A stretch of DNA of 64,000 nt from Blastobasis lacticolella (Eukaryota > Arthropoda > Insecta > Lepidoptera > Blastobasidae): contig LR990053.1 of NCBI GenBank assembly GCA_905147135.1, positions 6,584,501 through 6,648,500 on the forward strand, written 5' to 3'. A model generated the notes under the pieces. That model was given only the letters and a program-made list of their open reading frames with translations. It had not been told where the DNA came from and made no database searches. Below are positions 36,943 to 47,796 of the stretch, piece by piece. A program made the position numbers and the translations under genes. Every line of letters begins with the position of its first letter. The first letter of the stretch is position 1.

Positions 36943-37265
36943 TCAATGGCTTGATTATAGACTTTCGTCAGAGTCAGATTTGATATTATCTGGGAACTTT
37001 TTGCCTTAAATTACTTCAACGATCTTTTGGTTTTTGAGTTAATTTTATAAATTTTCTAAATGTACATTAAGTGTCAAACTATTCTTATCGTTTAAGTTAT
37101 TATTTTTAACTCGATACTGTACTCTATTCGTGACCAAAGTAAGCTTGCATCTGCTTAGAAATATCGAGGTAAAAAAAATTAAAACCGTGATTATATGTCC
37201 TTAATGAATAGTGAATAACAAACATAAATATTAAAAATTATAACTTTATTGTCTGCAAAACTTAC

Positions 37266-37392
37266 CTCAATGATGGTCTGGCCTAAGAAGTCATCGGATT
37301 CTCGGGTCAGTTTTTGCCGCAGCTTGGACTTCAGGTCGTTGTCCTCGTCCCACACTCGCACTTTGATACGGTCGGATGAATTGTGGCATTCG
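37266..37392 (-). CDS. unc-13: unc-13 exon: C2B domain, middle
   Basis: 127 nt. The acceptor ends TTTCAG at 37393-37394; the first base completes a Phe codon (TT|C). It reads [20 protein letters not shown] and [19 protein letters not shown], then donor GTAAGT from 37265. The Asp cluster DEDND is the second Ca2+-binding loop of the C2 fold. Confidence 0.94.
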
Positions 37393-37484
37393 CTGAAATA
37401 TTTTCACAAACTAAGAATCGTTTTACCGAGCGACTAAAATTACATTATTTTGATAGCGAGTTTAGTAGCGTAAATCCTACTAGC

Positions 37485-37610
37485 TAATCCCGGCTTCTGC
37501 CAGGGTCCGCTTTCCTACTATTTCTCTTTCACATCGACTCAGCGACGTCAATGGTTTCTTAGGGATCCCACCATACTTCCGTTTCCTGGCACTGGAAGGT
37601 TTAGCTACTT
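37485..37610 (-). repeat. RTE-like 3' end fragment in an unc-13 intron
   Basis: On the minus strand, GGACCCTGGCAGAAGCCGGG with upstream CCTAAGAAACCATTGACGTC matches the end of the element at 33021-33500. Confidence 0.6.
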
Positions 37611-37719
37611 ATTTCTGACCTTACTCTGGGACTTACTCAGCATTGCGTATGTAAACCTTCGGAACCTCATGGACCTAAAAGTATGAAATAGGGATGTAAT
37701 AATAAAACAAAATTCTTAC

Positions 37720-37861
37720 AAATAAAATTTCTCGTTCCAAACCGGATTCAGCTCTTGCGGCATCGTTCTCGTTCGCTTCTTCACTTTGCTCACTTGTACT
37801 GTGACGTATGGGTCCGAAGTACCGCTTTTGTCCTTGGCGATCAAACCTTGAGCACAGATCA
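37720..37861 (-). CDS. unc-13: unc-13 exon: C2B domain, first Ca2+-binding loop
   Basis: 142 nt, acceptor GGGCAG at 37862-37863, donor GTAAGA from 37719. It begins by completing a Val codon (G|TG) and reads [38 protein letters not shown], then PVWNEKFYF. The two Asp residues of [11 protein letters not shown] form the first Ca2+ loop. Its entry phase fits both alternative upstream exons, each ending ACA G. Confidence 0.94.
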
Positions 37862-39278
37862 CTGCCCAAGAAGGGCCACGTTAATATCAACATTTACAAC
37901 CCTAAAGGCTAAGAATACATGAACTATACTAGAGGATTATCAATGATAATATAACATAGGTATTCCAATAAACCGCTCCAACGAGCAGTTAACTTGTAAG
38001 TATAATTGCAGCATTTCCCAAACGACCCAACCTCTATGCCTGAATGAACACTGATAAACGTATTTCATTTGAGCCCGCAAAATATCCCTTAGGCAATACA
38101 TTCTCACGTTTTACGATTACTCATCTAGATACATAGCTGAAAGCCACAGAATTTAATTAAGACTCTGAATCACCTCAAACGTTAAAGCATACAATACCAA
38201 TAACTACGATGAAAACAACTTCAACACTCCATTATACATTACCTTGAATGTTACTTACCAAATAGGTTTTATCAAATGTATGGGTAGGCCTTTAAGTTGT
38301 CTACAGTGAGGTATTTGTGTGGTTGTAACAGGCTGGGATCGAAGAAGAAGACTCTAGCTTCAAAACTACCGATTTGTTTATCTAGACCAAATTCGATATC
38401 TAAATCTCGAACATAGCGACTACGTTATCGCAACTTCTAATGCAAAATTCGACCAAGAAGAAAGTATCAAAGAAGTGTACAGATTTATGCTTGGGAAATT
38501 AATGGTAGGTACCGGAATTTTCACGAATCAGAAAGTTATCGACAGTAATAGTAGAGAAGTAAGAAAGATTCTTAAACTGGATCGGGGTACATTCTCCATG
38601 CGTTTAATACCTATTCATCTAGTTTTCATTCGCCGCATAGTTCATTCGATTTCTAGAATAATGCTCTGAAATTTAAATTGGGTTATTGTCGTGTCCATTT
38701 GTTATTATGTGCATTTAATTAAAGTTATTTAAGGTTATGACAAACACAGTTTTATTTGCGTTTCTCATGCAATATGTGTCAGTAAGTACATTATTATACT
38801 GCCTCGTTGTGATATTGCATTAATTAGTAAAATAATGTGATTTGCTGTGGTTTGTTTCGTGTCGCACAAGTGATGCTTAAAGTTAGTAAGTAAAAAAGGA
38901 TTGTGCGTCGCCCATAAATAAGTCATATTCTTTGTAAGTATTAAATTCACGTGATGTGTAGATTCGTGGAATTTCCTCCGTGTTAGTATTATGATCAAAT
39001 CAAACTACGTTTTGTCGATGAAAGTGATAAGAGCGGTGCAGTATCGACCGTGAAGGATTTTGGGTTACTGGTATTAAGGTTATGCAGCAGTGTTCTTGAC
39101 ATCTGTCCCAGATATTACGTAAGTGTAAAAAATCGTTGCAATACAAAATAATAAAAACTGAAATATATAGAAAACTGAACGGACAGATGTCAAAAAGTTA
39201 GAAAACAGGCGAAGAGTCTGTCTAATAGAGCCAAAACTGCGAGCGTGCGGTCCAGAGCCGCAAAAGACCACCGCAAAC
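37862..39278 (-). other. unc-13 intron downstream of the alternative exons
   Basis: 1.4 kb, AT-rich; no repeat or gene recognised. Confidence 0.7.
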
Positions 39279-39385
39279 CTGTAATGGCGATCTTGCACGA
39301 CCATTTCGAAGTCCCTTCTATAGTGATTTGCTCGGCCTGTTCGAGACTGTCTATGTGTGTGTCTGGGTCGACGTTAAAAGTCCGC
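39279..39385 (-). CDS. unc-13: unc-13 alternative exon B (C1-C2B linker and first C2B strand)
   Basis: 107 nt between CCAG (39386-39387) and donor GTTTGC (from 39278). It completes Arg (AG|G) and reads [20 protein letters not shown] followed by [15 protein letters not shown], ending ACA G. Length and phases are identical to exon A at 39518-39624, and about 15 of 36 residues agree, concentrated in GTSKWS-KIAIT. Including both would shift the frame, so only one can be used per message. The acceptor has a poorer pyrimidine tract than that of exon A. Which tissue uses it is unknown. Confidence 0.8.
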
Positions 39386-39517
39386 CTGGCCGCCACATGA
39401 AACGAAAGACGATCAGATTTAGTGTCGTGTGTGTTGTGTGTGGTCGGTGGATCCCACGGCGGCAGCTGGCGCTCGACACCTGTTCATGGAATGTCTTTAC
39501 AGTCGCGGGCTTCGAAC

Positions 39518-39624
39518 CTGTGATGGCGATCTTCGCGCTCCATTTCGAGGTTCCATCCAGGACTGACTGCTTCACGGTGCTCATGTGTGCAGAGTGCCCC
39601 TCATTCTCGATGCTGAATACCTGT
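39518..39624 (-). CDS. unc-13: unc-13 alternative exon A (C1-C2B linker and first C2B strand)
   Basis: 107 nt; acceptor TAACAG at 39625-39626, donor GTTCGA from 39517. It completes Arg (AG|A) and reads [20 protein letters not shown] followed by [15 protein letters not shown], ending ACA G. The [19 protein letters not shown] wording is that of the standard Unc-13 across animals, so this is probably the default exon. The 132-bp gap to exon B is enough for both to be recognised separately. Confidence 0.92.
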
Positions 39625-40017
39625 CTGTTACACACATAACGGCGTCAGCCCGCGCTATTCGACGAACAATCTTTCTCTCGTCTCGGACGTTTTATTCCTA
39701 CCTCGGAACGGAATATCCAATTCATTCCTACATAACTCAAGCATTAACTTAACTGAAAATAGAGATCAAAAGATGCTATAAAATATCTCGTTCCGAGATA
39801 GAATCATAAAGCCGTCCAAGACGATTACGTTCAGTGGCTTCAAATATTTCACATATCCTGGTGGCATTTGAAAGTTTATAGGCAATATGCTGGTTTGGTG
39901 CATATAATAGTAAATGTGGAATTTTTAGTCAGTAAAAATGTACCTCTTAAGTTCCTCTAAGAAAGGCTAAAACAAAATTAGTTAAATATAATGAAAAGTC
40001 TAGTTAAAATGCTTTAC
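39625..40017 (-). other. Short unc-13 intron
   Basis: 393 bp; nothing recognised. Confidence 0.7.
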
Positions 40018-40138
40018 CTGATTAATTCGAAGATTTCCGGCTTATCCCGTTCGCGCTGTTTCATCCTTTCCTTCATGGCAGTGATAATCGAGTTTGCTTT
40101 ATCTTCTGCTCCGTGTTTGGAAGATTTTTCGGCCGCCC
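40018..40138 (-). CDS. unc-13: unc-13 exon: linker after C1
   Basis: 121 nt; acceptor TTCGCAG ending at 40139, donor GTAAAG from 40017. Following A|GG it reads [39 protein letters not shown] and ends in AG, which is completed by either alternative exon. This charged linker joins the C1 domain to C2B. Confidence 0.93.
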
Positions 40139-42739
40139 CTGCGAAACACACTGCTCAGGCGGTGCCAACGTAGTTCTTGGAGCATAGAGGGGGCGCCAGG
40201 ACGGTCACCCCGCCCTGCGTTCAAGCTCGCTACGACAACCCTTGGCTTCTGACCTGACCAGAACTTACCTAATATCCCGAAACTCAACCATCGTAAGGGT
40301 GAATTCTGAGCAGTTCATCGACCTCGAGCGGCGCAAGTCGCAGCCAACCTGAGCACGGCGCCTTCTTCACAAACATCAATACATCCCAACGCATCACAAA
40401 GTGAAAAAGTGTCATTTTCATAGCAGATTCTTAGTCAGGGACAAGTAGACCAAGAAGCTGCCACCATAAAAGCGTTAGGTGTGTATTCGTAATTGAGAAC
40501 CCTTTGTATTCAACTGTATTAGTATAATTTGTTCGTTTCATATTGGTCTCTGTTAAATTTAAACACTTATCACGCTCTTTTCTCATTACAATATTTACAC
40601 ATATCATTGGACCATCGCTTTTAATTTATAAGCCTCAGGTAACCACATATTGAGAGGATCGAGAAGTGAAACATAAAGATAGTGAAAAATAAAACACAGA
40701 AACGTGGAAGTCTATAAATAAAAAGTCGATAAACGAAATAAACTAAGGGACCACATATAATATCGAAGTGGACAGACATTGGATTGCGTGCACACACTGC
40801 TAACAGGCACATCTTTACAAAAATGTGATTTTTGTCAGATCTGTTTGGGTAATGTGTGTCTTCCAAGTTTATAGATTGTAATCGTAAGAAGAGCGGTGTG
40901 TAAGAGAGTGTAAAATGTAAGTAAGGCACAGAAAGTATTTTAATTATCTTCATTGAATAAGGGCTGATTAAATTTCGGCGCTGGGCGGGGCAACCCGAAG
41001 AAAGAAGAGCAGTGACAGGACCGTTGTCCTTTCTACATGGTTTAACATCCACACTTCGAAAACATGAATACCAATTATATAATATGGTTTTATAAAGTAA
41101 ACATACCATTTATTATATCAAATTATAAAAATAGGTAAATTATACTTATAGGAAAGAAAACAAAAGTATCTAGATATGTAACATAATCGGTAAATTATAG
41201 AGTACGAATAAATTTATAAGACTAAAGAAGTTTTTTGAATAACAATATAAATATGAAAATTAATATTTTGTAGATAAAAAATATATATTACATAAACAAA
41301 ATGGAAAATTTGCTTTCAAAGTGTAGATTAGAAATGAGAATGGCGTGCAGTCTATAAATCTATATTGAAATATTCATGTGCTCACGTAAATTTGCCCGGC
41401 CACGACTGCTCACCTAATGATCGTGCAAATGTATGGCCGATTTCTACCTAGGGGAATAATAATTTAGAAAATATGGTTGGAAATTGTAAACCCATAGCCA
41501 TGCACACCGATGAAGCAATTGGAAAATTATCGGTTAGAAAGGGAAACATGCTCTTTTATTATATGAGGTCAAGAATAAAGATGAAGAAAAGAAGAAAAAT
41601 AAAATTCATCATCATTACAGTAAAGTAAATACGACATCAATTATAAAATGTTTGAGTGAGTTGCTGTCAACAAGATCACTTGATCCTGTAGTACTATGTA
41701 ATTGTAACAAAGATAATTTTGAATTTGTCGATGATCCTTGATGTATTTGTACTCGGTGAAAAATGTTTGACACATGTACAGTGACCAGAACATGCAAAAA
41801 TATCAACCATGCATAGATAATTATTTTTAATGTCGTACCAATTACCTTTATGGACAATCTAGCATAGATGGAATAATGTTTAGATTGTCAAGTTTCCTAT
41901 CGTATAATACTTTGAAAAGTCGTCACGAGAATCCTTAAAAGATTTCAGGAAATAAAACTGAGATATACGATTAGAGTAAAAGCAATTTCCTTTAAATTTA
42001 TGAAGTCGTAAAATGCTTTTATTGTAACCCATAGTTTATTGACGTAATGAAATTTATTTACCCTACGGCGGTCTATTATGTCGTAAATTTTAGAATCACT
42101 TCTTCTTCTTATCGAGTAGATGGACTAAACTCTACACTTTATTCGCCCAGTATTCGGCGTCGCATACAGCGTCAAAATTGTGTTTAAATTACTATATTTT
42201 AGACAATTTAATTATTTGTGATAATGACTTATTTTAGAAATAAGTCATTATCACAAATAAACATTTATTCAGACATTGCAGACATAAAAACCTCGTTACT
42301 AAGACATTCTAACTCGAAAATCGTAAGAGGGATACAAAATTGACTTTCTGTAGTAGGCATGGCAGAAAAAATCTTGTCTACAGCGAGTGACCCGACGAGT
42401 GTTTCTTGACTCCTCTCGAAATTAATAAGGGGCACTTGGCAACCGAGACTGGGCATAAACTAAATTTTGTTTGAAATATTTTCAGGATTCAAGAATATGA
42501 CGACTTTTAAGAAGTAAGTAAGTACCACATTAAGTTCTGAAGATAATAAATCAAATTTTAACGTTATCATTCAAAAAATTATCAATAACTGAAGTTGAAA
42601 TTTGTGAATATTAATTTGTTATTAAATCATTATTATCTTCAAGTAGCACATGTAAGAATTTGATTCAAAGTCCTTGCATTAATTTGGATTTAGAGAACCA
42701 AATTTTTACACTCATCTTACACAACGGTTCGAGACTTAC
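40139..42739 (-). other. unc-13 intron, 2.6 kb
   Basis: The stretch at 40140-40420 is GC-richer than its surroundings without a recognisable repeat. A leftward 162-codon open frame at 40621-41109 has no coding signature. The perfect hairpin at 42212-42260 is listed separately. Confidence 0.6.
42212..42260. repeat. Perfect 23-bp hairpin with 3-nt loop
   Basis: TTATTTGTGATAATGACTTA plus TTT (42212-42234) is exactly complementary to 42238-42260; the loop is TAG. Confidence 0.95.
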
Positions 42740-42959
42740 TCTGTAGACAGTCTGCGTTGAGTAAATCTTTGCATTTCTCGTGGCATTTCACGCCGCACTC
42801 TTGGCACCTGACGCCCTGTCTGGCGATGCCCCAGAGCAAACCTTCGCACTCATAGCAGTAAGTAGGCGAAGTCGCCGTCCAAGGCATGAAAACGTGTGGC
42901 GTCGTCGAAGATATGGGGTATATGAGCGCTTGTAACGTCTTCTTGTATACATGCATTTT
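42740..42959 (-). CDS. unc-13: unc-13 exon: C1 domain
   Basis: 220 nt; acceptor CTTACAG ending at 42960, donor GTAAGT from 42739. It starts [20 protein letters not shown] and carries a complete C1 zinc finger: His, then Cys-x2-Cys (CYEC), x13, Cys-x2-Cys (CQEC), x4, His, x2, Cys, x7, Cys, with WTATSPTYC and [10 protein letters not shown] between. C1 binds diacylglycerol or phorbol ester and recruits Unc-13 to the presynaptic membrane. All eight zinc ligands are present. Confidence 0.97.
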
Positions 42960-43100
42960 CTGTAAGACATCTTGCGATTCAGTAACCAGTTTCATTTTTG
43001 GACAGAGAGACATTTCACAACGAGGTTAAGGGCGACGCGATATTTAAAGGAAATTTCCTTGAAATTCTGTATACTATAAAATAATGATATCTCAACTTAC

Positions 43101-43175
43101 CAACTCTTCGTCATTTAGCGTAGCCCGATGAACAGCCGATGTCAAACCTGCGTTCCTTTTTGTAGCGGCCATGGT
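43101..43175 (-). CDS. unc-13: unc-13 exon upstream of C1
   Basis: 75 nt, phase 0; acceptor ATGCAG (43176-43177), donor GTAAGT from 43100. It reads TMAATKRNAGLTSAVHRATL followed by NDEEL. It forms the conserved run from the Ser/Arg-rich region into the C1 domain. Confidence 0.93.
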
Positions 43176-44819
43176 CTGCATAGTGAAATAAAAATTAGCA
43201 GCTGTCCAGTCCAAACCTCGAATTAATCTCAGTTAGTATTTACTGAGTGCGGCGTATCAAACTCTATAGTAACTTGCTAATCCGAAGCTATTTACTTTTG
43301 CCTAACTGACTACTTAATCTTTTTACTTTACAATTGTCAATTTTTTAATTTGCTACACATGCCTGTAAAGCTGCTCCATGAGCTTTTAAATGTACAAATT
43401 TTAAAAAATTTAATATCCTACAACAATATTTATAAACAATGTAAATGTATGTGACAACGTTACGATGTTCAAAACAATGAGTTAATTAATGCTTTGATAA
43501 GAAAAAATATCACAGAAACTGTTTTAATATGTGCGTGAATTATTAGAAAAAAAAAACTCTTGGTGAAAGTGAAAGTCAAAAAACATTTATACTCTTTGTG
43601 TGTGTTCATAAATTGTGGAGTGATTTTCAAAATTAATCGGCAAACATAACCATTTTATGCTGTGGTACGAATATAAAGCCTGAGTGAGTTTTAGAATTTA
43701 ATTTATTGGCAAGCACGTGCATATGTAAATAAATCCTTTTTCAGAAACAATATTGGTTGGCCTTGGCCAACCAAGACTTAAGCGTACCTACCTTATTTTG
43801 ATTGCATCGGATTAACAGTAACATGCAGCAGAAGGTTCAAATTATAACAAATATTTCTGTACAACGTGTCAGAAATATAATGCAAGCATACTATTTTACA
43901 TTAAAACATTATAGACTAAGAGAATTCCAAATTTGTATGTAATAAATACATCGTTTTAAGGAACATCATAACAAGTAAAACAAATTCTCTTATTCCATTG
44001 GTTGATAAAGTTGCATGCATAGAAATAGAATGTGTTATTGGGAGTGTAATACCTTGAGAACCTGCGGGTCCGTGGTAAGGGGTAAAATGCAATGACATAA
44101 TTATTATTTGACAGGAAACTGGCATCTATACTTCCTCTAAGGCTTCCGGTGACCCCTAAATTGCTAATTTGTGTATTTGGAGTTTAAAGGTACAATCTAA
44201 TATTGTAAAGGTATAAATATAAGGCCATTTAGATGTTAAAAGAAGGGATACACATAATACAGGTAAAGACACATAAAAGAGAAGAAAGGTAGGTTTCGGT
44301 AATGTTAAGTTTTGAGTTTAAGAACCATTAAAAGTGAACAAAACATGAGGAGATTTGATTCGTCGATATTTATATTTCCCAATAATAATAATTATATTGA
44401 TCTAAATTTATGCATAAGATACACAATTTAGAGACAACTAGAATATTAATATTGCCTTGGCACGATAACAATCATGGAACGCCCACAGACAATTCACGCT
44501 GAAATCTCCTCATAACTTGCTCAAAACAGTCAATATGGAAATTTTTTGGATAGAAGAAAACATTTATTACGCGCCTAATATTACTAAGCCTCAGGAAGCG
44601 AGCGCCGATGCGAGCTGTGTACATTTACGACCAGTTTCAAATATCTGATTCCAATGGAAAAAGGCAATGATTGACAGCTCCAAGCTGGGATCCGACTCAT
44701 CATCTGTGATCATGGCACAGTTAGAGATACTGAAACCGGTCTATAGAAAAATATATTCCGATCAGGTTTTATCGAATTTGTGGTGGTTGTAAAATCATGT
44801 ATCATAAAGATATACTTAC
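43176..44819 (-). other. unc-13 intron, 1.6 kb
   Basis: AT-rich; no element or gene recognised. Confidence 0.7.
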
Positions 44820-44910
44820 AAGTTCAGAAACAAGGGGGATGGATTTTCGTCTCGGTCGTATATCCGGCATGCTGTCGATGTTGCTATAAAACGGATTGTC
44901 CGATGGGTGC
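44820..44910 (-). CDS. unc-13: unc-13 exon: PFYSNIDSMP segment
   Basis: 91 nt; acceptor CTTATAG ending at 44911, donor GTAAGT from 44819. After completing Gly it reads HPSDNPFYSNIDSMPDIRPR then RKSIPLVSEL, a stretch well conserved in insect and nematode Unc-13. Confidence 0.93.
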
Positions 44911-45734
44911 CTATAAGGAAAAATAGTTTTAAAATATGATGATAAAATTTTCTTTCAATGTATGTGATGTATATAATCATCTTGGGATCTCGCGCGCGAG
45001 GGCCTGGGGTCCGCCTTGACCATGATCTAGGATTTGGCAGGTCAGGTAATTACAGTGAAGCGACTGTTAACTGTCCTCCATGACCCTGTTAACAGGGAAA
45101 CCTGACCAAACGGGATCATGGTTACACATTCAGTCGCTTGAATGACAGATTTTATTATGATGTTTTCCCTAACCGGTAAGAGCATCGGTTAGTGTTCAAC
45201 TAATTGTTCACAAAAATGGGTACATGACGGTACAGGGATTCGAACCTGGTACCTATGCTTTCGAGTCTGACCCCTTAATAATTAGGCCACCAACGCTTGC
45301 TATATATTTTGGTATAAATAAAGTAGATCAAGTTAATGAAACCTGCGAAACCCTGTTTTATTAATTATCATGCAGCATGCCTTTCTTATTCATTTAGGTA
45401 TTTTTAAATTATTTATTTATTCATACTTTTGTACAACATTACAGCTTAAAACTAATGCGGATCTAACAGGGATTCTGCTTCCCTAATTAATCAGTAGTAA
45501 ATAAATTTAAATACAGTAAAATACCTCATGGATTGGCTTATTAGCCATTTGGCGGCTATGTTAGCTGGAGATGTTGTAAAAAGAATAAAATTATGCGATC
45601 CTGTTATCAATTACCAACAATTACAAACTTTGATGCCTGTCAAATTGAGAAGTTTATTATTTCTGTAGTGAGTAGAAGATGTAAGTTTCTCTTTTAAATT
45701 TTTAATATAGTAAGGTATTGTTTTCGTTTCTTAC
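44911..45734 (-). other. unc-13 intron containing a SINE
   Basis: About 820 bp; the SINE at 44976-45300 fills the 3' third, and the rest is AT-rich. Confidence 0.7.
44976..45300 (-). mobile_element. tRNA-derived SINE, nearly full length, diverged
   Basis: The minus strand has the head GTTGGTGGCCTAATTATTAA, B box GGTTCGAATCCC, the body block TGTAACCATGATCCC, ACCCTGTTAACAGGG-like center (CCTGTTAACAGGGTCATGG) and 3' block TGACCTGCC...GGACCCC. Its inner end stands only about 65 bp from the exon at 44820-44910. Confidence 0.85.
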
Positions 45735-45778
45735 CCATTTCCACGTCCACCTTGCTCGTTGAAACCTCCAGTTCCATT
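45735..45778 (-). CDS. unc-13: unc-13 micro-exon, glycine-rich
   Basis: 44 nt; acceptor TTTTTTTAG ending at 45779, donor GTAAGA from 45734. It reads NGTGGFNEQGGRGN and ends GG, completing Gly with the next exon. It joins the big N-terminal exon in phase 0. Confidence 0.85.
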
Positions 45779-47796
45779 CTAAAAAAAAAAACATACAATT
45801 AACAAAACATAATAAAAAATAAAACAAAACGCTAACATTTATTCATAAAAAATGTAATATCACTAACAATAAACATGGGTATTTCGATCAATTTCTCATT
45901 TTCGTTCATCATGTTATACGCAAACTGTAAGTGGACAAAATTGACATACACCAAAACCTTGAAGTCATGAAAAGTTGATCGAATAAAGTAACACTTAATA
46001 TTATTATCAGAATAAACAGATGCTACAGATGGAGAATTAATACTTAACAAACAACTTATTTATACAGTATTATAATCAACAACAATGAATTTACCAGTGG
46101 AAATTAAGTAACAAATTATCTCTCGTATTAGAATTGGTAAGCATGGCATGTGAAGGCATAATTTTTGACGAAGTACGCTATTTTTACAGACTGATTTTTG
46201 AAATCTGATTTCATTAATTTTATTATTATATGTGGATCATCTTATTCATTGAGTACCTAGTAATATGGTTAACTATTGTATTAGGTATGTTAATTTTATT
46301 TGTATTCAACTTAAGATTGTACTTATTATAACTGCCAATAATAATATTTTATCCTCTACGTAATATTCAACACCTATATTTTCCACTATTATATGTTAAG
46401 ACATAAAGTGCCAGCTATATTATGTAAGTGTAAATAGCTATACGATATTCTAAGCCATGGTGATGTCTAGTTAAAATACGTTAATGAAGAATCATCTCCT
46501 TCTTTAGATGTTATATTACCATTTCAGTTAGTGCAAGAAACATCAGCAACAATAGAGACACCATGATATGAAGCGAAATATTTTTTAAGGATAATTGTAA
46601 CGACCTGAGATAATACTGATCCTACATTACAATCCTATGGTTCTAACACGACTATTATAAAATATAATCACAATTCTTTATGGTTTTAACTATAAAATAA
46701 CATATCTGTAAAAACGCCTAAGTAGCTTCAAGAAGCGTGTTAGGTACGTAATGATGACAACTGCTAAGTGTTACACTAATTTTCTGATGCAACTGATGTT
46801 TCTTTCAGTGCAATACATATTTCTCTCAATATAAGGAACATTCTGTGTATTTTATGATATGAAATGATATGACGATTAATGGTTTGTACGATCACTGTTC
46901 CCCAAAGAATGTTTTAATGTTTAGCATATTATTTTACTAACGGTCAGCAGACGCGACGAGTTAAGAATGAATAATTTATCTAACGTTACAAAATGAATAC
47001 TGATTTTAAACAACAAATACATTCATAATACTGATTAACGTAAGTACAATAATTATTACATTTTGAGTGTCATACGATGCCGATTTTCTTTCGTGAACTT
47101 GTATATTAGTCACCTTACGCTTAGGTTTCAAGCATATACAAAAATGTTAATATAGTAGTTTCGTATATAGAAAACATCTTAACTATTGCCCAGATTAGTC
47201 TAGTTATTGCCCCGGTTAAATAGAAAGAGCGTTTATATAGTATTATAGTAAAGTTCGTCAATAATTATTTTGTATATTCATAGAGCACCCTAATCTAAAT
47301 CTCAAAAAACAACTATTCGAACGATTCTGATTGAGTATAATGGTTAAAAGGAGGTTTCACAACCAATATCATTTAGTTCATTTGAAAGCTACAAAATGTA
47401 GTCCCTGTTATAAGTGTCCATATTCTCAACATTGTAAAATGTACTGTTATAGTAGACGTGTTTAATTATTATTTTATTATTTTCTTTTAGCATTTTCGCA
47501 AACCTTGAAGTTAATATAAATGGACGACTAATAACATTTTACTAAAAATGTCACATTCTACATCTATTCTAATAATTAATGGTTAATATTGCCATAATAT
47601 TTAGTATATTGTATAGCAATAGTTAAAAAGCGGATTAAACTAGTTTTGCGTCTGCATTAAAATCATTTCAGTCTAACATATTAAATGCTTTCCAAAACAT
47701 TATAGGAGATCTCAGGTGATTATAACTCCCTAAGCCTTAAAGCTAAATTTAACTCTTAACTCTGATTTCATGAAACTTTTGCATAAGATAACTTAC
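45779..47796 (-). other. unc-13 intron, 2.0 kb
   Basis: Very AT-rich, without recognisable repeats. If the donor at 47796 is not used, translation runs 15 codons further (VSYLMQKFHEIRVKS) and stops at 47749-47751. Confidence 0.7.

Noticed and set aside
40621..41109. 162-codon leftward open frame
   Set aside because: It lies inside an unc-13 intron, is rich in Leu/Phe/Tyr as expected of AT-rich chance frames, and shows no recognisable domain.
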